Of a DNA stretch of 64,000 bases, positions 8,634 to 17,140 are shown in pieces. The notes under the pieces are model-generated. The model worked only from the letters and a program-made list of their open reading frames with translations. It was not told where the DNA came from and searched no databases. The first letter of the stretch is position 1. Each line of letters begins with the position of its first letter. The stretch lies in assembly GCA_020638735.1 (NCBI GenBank), contig JACKHZ010000008.1, positions 992,001-1,056,000 on the forward strand, in the 5' to 3' direction. The position numbers were made by a program, and so were the translations under genes. This DNA is from Planctomycetota bacterium. GTDB taxonomy: Bacteria > Planctomycetota > UBA1135 > UBA2386.

Positions 8634-8648
8634 GGCACACAGCTTGCC
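8634..8648 (+). promoter_or_regulatory. Candidate sigma-54 promoter for the DUF1328 gene
   Basis: GGCACACAGCTTGCC matches GGCAC-N5-TTGC, with GG at 8634-8635 and GC at 8646-8647, ten bases apart. A transcript starting near 8659 would have a leader of about 60 bases before the ATG at 8719. The same cluster encodes a sigma-54 activator at 13716-15149. Confidence 0.5.
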
Positions 8649-8718
8649 CACCTCCTGGCGTCACCCGCGCGCCGCGCGTCGCCGCGCCGCGCCACCCGCA
8701 AAAGCAAGGAGACGAACG

Positions 8719-8886
8719 ATGCTGTCCTGGTCCCTGATGTTCCTCCTGTTCGCGCTGATCGCCGCCGTCTTCGGCTTCGCCGGCATCGCCGGCGCTGCGG
8801 CGTCGATCGCCCAGGTGCTGTTCGTGCTGTTCCTGGTGATGTTCGTCGTGTCGTTGGTCCTCGGTCGGCGCCAGCCGTCCGTGTGA
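8719..8886 (+). CDS. DUF1328 (UPF0391) small membrane protein
   Basis: A 55-residue protein made almost entirely of two hydrophobic segments, ending in a short basic tail (LGRRQPSV). The glycine and alanine pattern (FGFAGIAGAAASIAQVLF) is characteristic of DUF1328. AAGGAG lies 7 bases before the ATG at 8719. Members are short inner-membrane proteins often induced by stress and found beside PRC-barrel and CsbD-type genes; no biochemical function is established. Upstream lies a good -24/-12 element. The 125-residue gene that follows at 8976 may be in the same transcript. Confidence 0.85.
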   Translation: MLSWSLMFLLFALIAAVFGFAGIAGAAASIAQVLFVLFLVMFVVSLVLGRRQPSV

Positions 8887-8975
8887 TGCCGCACCACGCG
8901 ATGCTGGCTCGGCAGTGACCGTCGTGCACCAGCGGCCCCCTCCCCGACACCCCCCCCCCGACCCGAAGAACACCG

Positions 8976-9332
8976 ATGAAGCACTTCCCCCTGCAACAGC
9001 ACCACCTCGAACAGCTGCGCCGGCACGCCGGCATGCTGGTCACCCGCATCGAATCCCACTGCGGTGAGGCCGACGATCCCGCGCAACGGCACCGCCTCGA
9101 GTGCACCTGCGCGTTCGCGCACGCGCTGCTCGAGAAGGTCAGCATGACCGAGGAGGTCGTGCTGCACGAAGGCCGTTGGAACGACCTCACACGGCGGTTC
9201 GAAGAACGCTTCCGCGCCGGCCAGGAGCGCCTCGACTCGATCGGCGACGAGCTGCATCGCATCGACGGGGAGCGCCACGGCGAGGGCAAGCACCCGAGCT
9301 CCGGGTCACTGATCGGCGACGCCGTGCGCGAC

Positions 9333-9353
<21 letters not shown>
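8976..9353 (+). CDS. Hypothetical helical protein
   Basis: I do not recognise this 125-residue protein. It has no signal peptide or membrane segment, is rich in His, Glu and Arg, and is predicted helical throughout (for example HLEQLRRHAGML and RFEERFRAGQERLDSI), so it may form a helical bundle. His and Cys residues in its first half (HCGEAD, ECTCAFAHAL) could bind metal. It follows the DUF1328 gene by 89 bases, a gap that includes a run of ten Cs, and its last 21 bases overlap the end of the convergent hybrid kinase gene. The ATG has no strong ribosome binding site. Confidence 0.55.
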
Positions 9354-10973
<1,620 letters not shown>

Positions 10974-10977
10974 GACC

Positions 10978-11418
10978 TCAGTCGGCGGCATCGGTGGGCA
11001 CCCGTACGACCGCGAGGAAGCTGCCGAGCCGGGCGATCGCGTCGACGAAGTGTTCGTAGACGACCGGCTTGGTCATGTACATGTTGCAGCCGAGTTCGTA
11101 GCAGCGCGCGACCTCACGCGGACTGTCGGTGGTGGTCAGCATGATGACCGGAAGACGCGCCGTCGCGGGGTTGGCGCGCAACCGCCGCAACGCCTCGATG
11201 CCGTCCATCTGCGGCATGTTGATGTCGAGCAACAACAGGGTGTTGCGCAACGCTGCCGCGGGCGGCGGATCCCCGGTGAAGTACTCGAGCACCTCACGCC
11301 CGTCGCGCAGCCGCACGAAGGCGCCGGAGAAGCCGACGCGCTCGAGGTTCTTGCGCACCAGCAGGGCGTGCCCATCGTCGTCCTCACCGATGACGACCGT
11401 GACGTTCTTCGTGTTCAT
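10978..11418 (-). CDS. Single-domain response regulator (Rcp1-like)
   Basis: A 146-residue stand-alone receiver. The acidic pocket is EDDD at 12-15, the phosphorylated Asp is Asp65 in LLLLDINMPQMDG, the switch Thr lies in MLTTTDS, and the conserved Lys is in MTKPV. The long loop with FTGDPPPAAALRNT before the Asp strand is typical of Rcp1-type regulators that pair with phytochrome-like kinases. There is no output domain, so it must act by protein contact or as a phosphate shuttle. It lies between the CHASE3-like kinase gene (24 bases upstream) and the hybrid kinase gene, an arrangement that implies one phosphorelay. Confidence 0.9.
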   Translation of the reverse strand: MNTKNVTVVIGEDDDGHALLVRKNLERVGFSGAFVRLRDGREVLEYFTGDPPPAAALRNTLLLLDINMPQMDGIEALRRLRANPATARLPVIMLTTTDSPREVARCYELGCNMYMTKPVVYEHFVDAIARLGSFLAVVRVPTDAAD

Positions 11419-11442
11419 GCAGGAGTTCTCGTGGGGCGCGCG

Positions 11443-12945
11443 TCAACGTGCCGAGGCCGGACGCGCAGTCGGCAGCCTCACGAACACCGTCGTGCCGACG
11501 CCGGGATCCGATTCGATCCAGATGCTGCCGTGGTGCCGATCGACCACCCGGCGCACCAGGGACAGACCGATGCCCTCACCCTCGCCGCCGGCGAGCCGCG
11601 TGAACGGCAGGAAGACCCGATCGAGGTCCTGCGGTTCGATGCCGACACCGTTGTCGCGAACGAACACGACGACGTTGCCGTTGCCCTCGTCCCGAGCGCC
11701 GACCTCGATGCGACCGGCGCGCGCCGGGTCGAGGTACTTGACCGCGTTGCCGAGCAGGTTGTCGAACAGGCGCTCCAGCGCGTCGCGGTCGCCGCGCACG
11801 CTCGGCAGGGAGGCGAGCGTCAGCTCGAGCCCGCCTTCGGCGCGTCGGTATTGCGCGGCGAGAGAGTCGAGACACTGCCCGAGATCGATGTCGTCCCATC
11901 GGTACTCGACCCGACCGGCGCGCGAGAGGCTCAGCAACGAGTCGATGATGCGCGACTGCCGCTGCACCGCGAGGTCGATGAAGGCCAGCGCCTCGGGCAT
12001 CTCCTCGGTGACGATGCGGCGAACACGTTCGCGACCGGCCTCGTCGGCGTCGCCCGTGTCGAGCAGCGCGCGCAGCTCCGCAGCCGCCGCCTCGAGCTCC
12101 TTGCCGAAGCCCTGCAGGTTGACCAGCGGGGAGCGCAGATCGTGCGAGACGCTGTAGATGAACATCTCGTTGTCGCTGCGCTGCGAACGCAGCGCGCGCA
12201 CCATGCGGTGCACGGCGAGGTCGATCTGACCGATCTCGTCGCGCGCCGGGATCGGCGGCGCCAGCTCCTCGTCGTCGGCGAGGTGCTGCACGTTCTCGCG
12301 CACCACCAACATGCGTCGGATCATGCTGTGCAACAGCCGCCAGCCGAGCCAGACGCCGCCGACCAGGAACAGCGCCCCGCCGGCGACCAGGGCGATCGAG
12401 CGCTGCTTGCCGAGGCGCGCGACCTGCTCGAAGCGCTCGAGCTGCAGCCGCCGCTCGCCGACGCGCAGGTCGTCGGCGATGCGGGTCACGTCGAGGAGCC
12501 GTCGATCGTTCTCCGCGGAACGGGTCGAGCCCGGCTTGAGGTCCCCGTCGCGCAGCACCTGATGCGTCTCCACCAGGTCGGTCAGCAACGCCTCCACGCG
12601 CGGCGCGAACTCCCGCAACAGGTCGGTCTGCTCGCGGTTGTCGGCGAGCAGCTGCGCCAACCGGGCCAACGCCGCGCGCGCGGCGTCGACGCGATCCTGG
12701 ATCTGGAACTCGTTCTCGCTGACGCCGATGAGCGCCAGCTGCAGGTTCTCGCCGTGGATCGCCACCAGCTCGCTGGTCGCCTGCTCGATGGTGGTCAAGA
12801 CCTGCTGTGAGTGCAGCGCCCAGCGCAGCGACCGGTCCAGCGAGCGCCCGATGTCGTGCAGCACCGCCAGCACCAGGGTCGCGACGACCAGCGGCAGCGC
12901 GAGCACCAGAAGCCCCTTTCGGCGGACGGACAGGTTGCGGAGCAT
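11443..12945 (-). CDS. Membrane histidine kinase with CHASE3-like sensor and HAMP
   Basis: A 500-residue sensor kinase. Two transmembrane helices (about 10-30 and 183-205) enclose a helical periplasmic region of CHASE3 type, which contains the usual ATSELVAIHGENLQLALIG-like segment. A HAMP linker (205-255) leads to HisKA with His268 in YSVSHDLRSPL, then a HATPase with N box NLLGNAVKYL and G boxes DNGVGI and GEGIGLSLV. It is the first gene of a minus-strand operon with the Rcp1-like receiver and the hybrid kinase, divergent from the 13011 gene. The signal sensed is unknown. Confidence 0.9.
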   Translation of the reverse strand: MLRNLSVRRKGLLVLALPLVVATLVLAVLHDIGRSLDRSLRWALHSQQVLTTIEQATSELVAIHGENLQLALIGVSENEFQIQDRVDAARAALARLAQLLADNREQTDLLREFAPRVEALLTDLVETHQVLRDGDLKPGSTRSAENDRRLLDVTRIADDLRVGERRLQLERFEQVARLGKQRSIALVAGGALFLVGGVWLGWRLLHSMIRRMLVVRENVQHLADDEELAPPIPARDEIGQIDLAVHRMVRALRSQRSDNEMFIYSVSHDLRSPLVNLQGFGKELEAAAAELRALLDTGDADEAGRERVRRIVTEEMPEALAFIDLAVQRQSRIIDSLLSLSRAGRVEYRWDDIDLGQCLDSLAAQYRRAEGGLELTLASLPSVRGDRDALERLFDNLLGNAVKYLDPARAGRIEVGARDEGNGNVVVFVRDNGVGIEPQDLDRVFLPFTRLAGGEGEGIGLSLVRRVVDRHHGSIWIESDPGVGTTVFVRLPTARPASAR

Positions 12946-13010
12946 GTCGTGGCGAGCGGCGAGCCGCCGCGGCGCATCTTAGGTCGTGGCCGAGTCGATC
13001 CGAGGACGAG

Positions 13011-13700
13011 GTGACGCATTCGTTGCTTGTGCGTGCTGACGTCGGCCCTACCCTGCGACCCTTGGTTGATCCACGACGAGCCACTACGTCGTCGGCGTCG
13101 GGCCTGGGTACGGAAAGTCTCCAGCGCGCGATCCACGACCTGCGCGGGCCCCTCAACACGGTGGCGATCCTGGCCGAGGTGCTGCGGCAGAAGGGCGCCG
13201 ACGACGAGGCGGCGAGCATCGCCAAGGCGATCGTCGGCTTGGGCACCATGCTCGACCGGCTGCGCGAAGTCGCCGCCGTGCTCACCGCGAATCGCGACGC
13301 GCTGGACCTCGTCGCGCACCTGCGCGCCGCCACCGCGCGCTTCGCCTGCCCGGGCGGTGTGCAGCTCGGGGCGGCGCCGGCGCAGGCGATCCAGATCCGC
13401 GGCGATGCAAGACGCGTCGACGAATTGCTCGACTCGCTGCTGGCCTGCGCCACTGCGTCGCTGCCCGACGGCGGCGCGATCGCATTCGACAGGACCGAAG
13501 CCGGCGTGACGGTGCGCGCAGAGGGCCCGCGCATCGACGCGCCCGCCGCGCGCATGATCGCTCACCTCGTGCCGACCCGACCGAGCGGCGGCGCCGATTG
13601 GTTCCGCCTGTGCTGTCAGGTAGAAGGGCTCGGCGCGGACCTGCGTGTCGAACACGACACCACGACCCTGCGGGCCGAGCTCCAATTCCCCGCTCCGTGA
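13011..13700 (+). CDS. Degenerate histidine kinase / phosphotransfer protein paired with the sigma-54 regulator
   Basis: A 229-residue protein starting at GTG 13011, preceded by GAGGA; the open frame runs further upstream into the divergent kinase gene and is rejected there. His42 in AIHDLRGPLNTVAILAEVL is a clear HisKA phosphoacceptor. The remainder has the layout of an ATPase domain, but the N box (LLDSLLACATASLP) lacks its Asn and no DxGxG box is present. It therefore probably cannot bind ATP normally and may act as a phosphotransfer or phosphatase protein. It lies 15 bases upstream of the sigma-54 activator gene, clearly in one operon. Confidence 0.68.
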   Translation: MTHSLLVRADVGPTLRPLVDPRRATTSSASGLGTESLQRAIHDLRGPLNTVAILAEVLRQKGADDEAASIAKAIVGLGTMLDRLREVAAVLTANRDALDLVAHLRAATARFACPGGVQLGAAPAQAIQIRGDARRVDELLDSLLACATASLPDGGAIAFDRTEAGVTVRAEGPRIDAPAARMIAHLVPTRPSGGADWFRLCCQVEGLGADLRVEHDTTTLRAELQFPAP

Positions 13701-13715
13701 GCGCGTGATCGAGGC

Positions 13716-15149
13716 ATGCCACCCGTGCTGCACACCCTGGTAGTGGACGACGACGAGCCGAGCGCGAACGCGCTGGCCAGCTATCTCCAGGCGCAGGGCC
13801 TGCGCACCAGCGTCGCCGGCTCGCTCGCGTCCGCGCGCGAACAGCTCGCGGCCGAGCCGGTCGACCTGGTGATGCTCGACCTGCAGCTGCCCGACGGCAA
13901 CGGCACCGACCTGTTGCGCGAGCTCGAGCGACAAGCCGTCGACGTGGTGATGATCTCGGGCCAGACGACGATCGAGGACGCGATCGCCGCGCTGCGCCTC
14001 GGCGCCGTCGACTTCCTGCAGAAGCCGCTCGACCTGCCGCGGCTGCAGGCGATCCTCGCCAATCAACAGCAGCGCCGGGCGCTGCGCAGCGAGGTACGCG
14101 AGCTGCGCCGACAGCTGATCGGCCTCGGCCGCTTCGGCGACATGATCGGCGCGTCGCCGGCGATGCAGCGTGTCTACGAGTGCATCGAGCGCGTCGCGCC
14201 GACCAACGAGACGGTGCTGATCATGGGCCCGTCGGGCGCCGGCAAGGAGGTCACGGCCGCGACCATCCAGCGCCTCAGCCGCCGCAAGGACCAACCGTTC
14301 GTCACCGTCAACTGCGGCGCGATCGCGCCGTCGTTGATCGAGTCCGAGCTGTTCGGCCACGAACGCGGCGCGTTCACCGGCGCCGAGAAGCGGCGCAAGG
14401 GACTGTTCGAACAGGCGGACAGGGGCACGCTGTTCCTCGACGAGGTCACCGAGATGCCGATCGAGCTGCAGGTTCGCCTGCTGCGCGTGCTCGAGACCGG
14501 GCGCGTGACGCGCGTCGGCGGCACCGAGGAGGTCGAGGTCGACGTGCGGCTGCTGGCCGCGACCAACCGAGATCCGGAGCAGGCCGTCGCCGACGGCAAG
14601 CTGCGCCACGATCTGCTGTACCGCCTGCTGGTGTTCCCGATCGAGCTGCCGGCGCTGTGCGAACGACCCGACGACGTCGAGCTGCTGGCTGCCCACTTCC
14701 TCGACGAACTCAACGACGAGTACGACGACGTGCGCACGCTGAGCGCAGCGGCGCTGGGGCGGCTGCAAGCGCACGGCTGGCCCGGCAACGTCCGCGAGCT
14801 GTACAACACGCTGCGACGCGCCTACGTCATGGCCAAGGACGAGATCCAGCCGTCGGATCTGCTGCTGCGCGGCGGCGACGAAGCGGCGGAGGCAGCGGTA
14901 GCAGCCGGCGCCGGGAGTCCGGTCGAAGCGCCCGCCGAGGAGTCGGAGCCGGTCGCCAGCGCCGATGCCGCTGCCGGCGAAGCGCTGCGCATGCGACCGG
15001 GCATGCCGATCGCCGAGGCCGAACAGATGCTGATCGAGGCGACGCTGCGGCACACCGGCGGCAACAAGAAGGAGGCCGCCAACCTGCTGGGCATCAGCGT
15101 CAAGACGCTCTACTCCCGTCTGCAGGTCTACGAGGCGAAGAAGGGCTGA
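13716..15149 (+). CDS. Sigma-54-dependent response regulator (NtrC family)
   Basis: A 477-residue full-length activator. Receiver 1-120 with Asp55 in LVMLDLQLPDG; AAA+ domain with Walker A GPSGAGKE (171-178), the sigma-54 contact loop GAFTGA (218-223), Walker B TLFLDEV (238 on), and an arginine-finger region ending in GWPGNVREL. A low-complexity Ala/Glu linker (about 385-425) leads to a Fis-type helix-turn-helix (NKKEAANLLGISVKTLYSRL). It binds enhancer sites and remodels sigma-54 polymerase. The degenerate kinase lies just upstream. Likely targets are the genes with -24/-12 elements at 8634, 15985 and possibly 6551. Confidence 0.95.
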   Translation: MPPVLHTLVVDDDEPSANALASYLQAQGLRTSVAGSLASAREQLAAEPVDLVMLDLQLPDGNGTDLLRELERQAVDVVMISGQTTIEDAIAALRLGAVDFLQKPLDLPRLQAILANQQQRRALRSEVRELRRQLIGLGRFGDMIGASPAMQRVYECIERVAPTNETVLIMGPSGAGKEVTAATIQRLSRRKDQPFVTVNCGAIAPSLIESELFGHERGAFTGAEKRRKGLFEQADRGTLFLDEVTEMPIELQVRLLRVLETGRVTRVGGTEEVEVDVRLLAATNRDPEQAVADGKLRHDLLYRLLVFPIELPALCERPDDVELLAAHFLDELNDEYDDVRTLSAAALGRLQAHGWPGNVRELYNTLRRAYVMAKDEIQPSDLLLRGGDEAAEAAVAAGAGSPVEAPAEESEPVASADAAAGEALRMRPGMPIAEAEQMLIEATLRHTGGNKKEAANLLGISVKTLYSRLQVYEAKKG

Positions 15150-15157
15150 GCGCGCCC

Positions 15158-15367
15158 TCAGCGCGCGGGTCGCGGCTTCTGCGCGAGGCCGAGCAGACCG
15201 ATCAGGCCACAGACTGCGCCGAGGACGATCAGCCAGATGCTGCGATCGGTCGGGGTGCCGTTGAACACGCGCGAGACCTCGGACGCGACCGAGTCGGATG
15301 CTTGCACGCCGAACGTCAGCAGGACGGCGGCGACGACGAGAAGGACGATGCTGAAGACGAGACGCAT
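15158..15367 (-). CDS. DUF3185 small membrane protein
   Basis: A 69-residue protein with two transmembrane helices. The segment LLTFGVQASDSVASEVSRVF followed by NGTPTDRSIWL is the DUF3185 signature (ASDS.., PTD+SIW). The ATG at 15367 has GGAG 6 bases upstream; a longer frame starting at 15418 has no such support. Function unknown; like DUF1328 proteins these are often found with envelope-stress genes. It converges on the sigma-54 regulator gene 8 bases away and follows the 152-residue exported protein gene by 47 bases, so the two are probably co-transcribed. Confidence 0.85.
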   Translation of the reverse strand: MRLVFSIVLLVVAAVLLTFGVQASDSVASEVSRVFNGTPTDRSIWLIVLGAVCGLIGLLGLAQKPRPAR

Positions 15368-15414
15368 GAGAACTCCGGATGGGGAAAGGGATGGAGAACC
15401 CGGCCTGCCGACGG

Positions 15415-15873
15415 TCAACGCGTCGCGATCCGCTGCAGCAGCAGCTGGTCCCCTTCCGCGGTGACCGTGATGCGCACGTCGCGGCCCGCGAGCAGCGCAT
15501 CGAGGCGCGCGTCGGCGCCGTCGACGACGATCCCGGTGGAGGTCGGCACGACGAAGTCGACGTCGGCTTCGTCGATGCGCAGGCGGACCTTGCGCGCGCC
15601 GCTGTCCACGGACACGACCTGCGCGTCGACCTCGAGCGCACCGGCCGCAGTGCGCGTCGCGGTGCCGAGCACCAGCTCCTTGGCGCGTTTCGTCAGCGCG
15701 CCGACCTCTTCGGCCACGGCGCCGACGTCGGCCTCGACCTTGTCCTGGTCGACGACGACCCGCTGCTGAACGTGTTCGGCACCTTCGACGGTGTCGACGA
15801 AGAACCAGCCGCGCACGTAGCCGATCACGACCGTGGCGAGCAACAGGATGAACAGGGTGCCGAGCAGGCGCAT
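15415..15873 (-). CDS. Hypothetical single-pass membrane protein
   Basis: A 152-residue protein I do not recognise. An N-terminal hydrophobic helix (LLGTLFILLLATVVIGYV) anchors it or acts as an uncleaved signal. A charged helical stretch with VEGAEHVQQRVVVDQDKVEAD and a beta-rich C-terminus follow. AAGGAG lies 6 bases before the ATG at 15873. A strong sigma-54-type element about 110 bases upstream suggests that it and the following DUF3185 gene belong to the regulon of the neighbouring activator. Confidence 0.65.
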   Translation of the reverse strand: MRLLGTLFILLLATVVIGYVRGWFFVDTVEGAEHVQQRVVVDQDKVEADVGAVAEEVGALTKRAKELVLGTATRTAAGALEVDAQVVSVDSGARKVRLRIDEADVDFVVPTSTGIVVDGADARLDALLAGRDVRITVTAEGDQLLLQRIATR

Positions 15874-16188
15874 GGCGATCTCCTTGCTTGGGGGAGGGAA
15901 GGAAAGCGCGCGCGACGTCCGTCTTCTTCTGAGCGGTGGATCACCAGGTGCAGGGCCCGAACGCCGCGCGCACGGATCCCCGGGGCAAGGGCCGTGCCGA
16001 CGCCGTGCGCGGCGGCGCGCCGGGGGCGAGGGCAGATATCGCCCGTTCCCCGTCGCTGGCAGGCGCCGCGAGGTGGGCAGGTTGCAGAATCTGCCCTCGC
16101 CGCACCCGGAGGCGCTACGGCCCGGCGCACGGCCCGCTCGGCGACGGCCGCGGGCGGCTCGGTGCGGATCCGGACGAACGTAGCAGCG
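15874..16188. other. Intergenic region, 315 bases
   Basis: There is no credible gene here. It holds the sigma-54-like element at 15985-15998 facing the 15873 gene, and a GC-rich stretch full of CGCGC runs. I see no terminator with a T tract and no structured RNA. Confidence 0.5.
15985..15998 (-). promoter_or_regulatory. Candidate sigma-54 promoter for the 15873 gene
   Basis: On the minus strand it reads GGCACGGCCCTTGC, an exact GGCAC-N5-TTGC core with correct GG-to-GC spacing, in non-coding DNA about 110 bases upstream of the ATG at 15873. It has the same core as the element at 8634, on the other side of the activator gene. Confidence 0.5.
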
Positions 16189-16761
16189 TCAGCGGTGCTC
16201 GGTGCGCGAGCCGTCGGCGTAGAGCACTTCCTGCACCCGCAGCACGACCTGCATGTCGCGCAGCTCGGTCTGGTAGACCCAGCGGTGCTCGGCGAGCAGC
16301 GGGTCGAAGTGGAAGCCCTTGCCCTCGGCCTTGTGCTGGGTGCCGGCCTTCATCGTCTCGGTCAGCGTCGTGCTCAGCTGGAACTTGGTCTCGCCGGCGA
16401 GGCTGCGGAACTCCAACGTACCGCGCAGCATGCGCGCGTCCTTGGTCAGCTTCGCCAGATCGAACGTCAGGTCGAACCACAGCGCGTCCTTGTCGCGGCC
16501 CTCCTTGGCGCTGCCCGGCTGGTAGCGGCGATCGGTGATCGCCACCGGCACGAACAACGGCCCCTGCTTCTCGGTGCGGACCTCGCCGATGGGCACCGCC
16601 GGCGTGTTCGCCTGCCCGAGCGCCGCCTCGAGCTTGGCGACGCGCTCCTCGAGGCCGCTGACCCGCGCCTCGAGCGACCTGCCCTGCGGCAGCACCAGCC
16701 CCACACCCAAAGCGGCGGCCGCCATCGAGGCGATCGCGGCACCGAACTGCTTGTTGAACAT
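16189..16761 (-). CDS. Hypothetical exported protein with coiled coil
   Basis: A 190-residue protein with an N-terminal hydrophobic segment (about 8-26, uncleaved anchor or signal). A short leucine-heptad coiled coil follows (SLEARVSGLEERVAKLEAAL, about 29-48), which may drive oligomerisation. The rest is a beta-rich domain (LWFDLTFDLAKLTKD, TLEFRSLAGETKFQL) with no motif I recognise. Its probable location is periplasmic and membrane-anchored. It is separated from its neighbours by more than 300 bases on both sides and looks like a single-gene unit. Confidence 0.6.
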   Translation of the reverse strand: MFNKQFGAAIASMAAAALGVGLVLPQGRSLEARVSGLEERVAKLEAALGQANTPAVPIGEVRTEKQGPLFVPVAITDRRYQPGSAKEGRDKDALWFDLTFDLAKLTKDARMLRGTLEFRSLAGETKFQLSTTLTETMKAGTQHKAEGKGFHFDPLLAEHRWVYQTELRDMQVVLRVQEVLYADGSRTEHR

Positions 16762-17140
16762 GATCCCTTGCCCTCAGAACCCGGTCGCCTGTTTGACCAA
16801 CTTGTCGACGCCGAACCACCGGCGCCGCCGGCAGGATATCGAGAGCTGCCGGTGCGCGCCTGAGTCGATCCGCAGGTTCCGCCCGGTCTGCCGTCGCGAC
16901 CTGCGCAAGTGCCGTCACCCAGGCCGTCAACGCGTGGCCGATCGAGCTCCGGCGCTGCGGTCGACGATCACGACCGCGGCGACACCCCGCTCCGGGCAGC
17001 GGGCCGGGGTGGCGCGCTGCGAGCGGCGGAGCAAGTCGTGACGAACGTCCCCACCGGTACCACCACCGCCCCATCCGTCGCCAGCAGCTCGCCCGCGATG
17101 AGCGACGCCGGCGGGACCAACCACGGGGCCCCGGCACGCA
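16762..17140. other. Intergenic region, 379 bases, with a hutD-like relic
   Basis: There is no intact gene here. Positions 17041-17099 are a diverged copy of the 3' end of hutD (see the repeat entries). On the minus strand they can be read as IAGELLATDGAVVVPVGTF, followed by sequence unrelated to HutD. The remaining 280 bases show no gene, promoter or hairpin that I can support. Confidence 0.5.
17041..17099 (-). repeat. Copy 1 of a 59-bp direct repeat (hutD 3'-end relic)
   Basis: It matches 19151-19209 at 54 of 59 positions in the same orientation. On the minus strand it encodes the HutD-like peptide GELLATDGAVVV, but no HutD gene precedes it. The pair brackets the glycosyltransferase gene. 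Confidence 0.75.
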
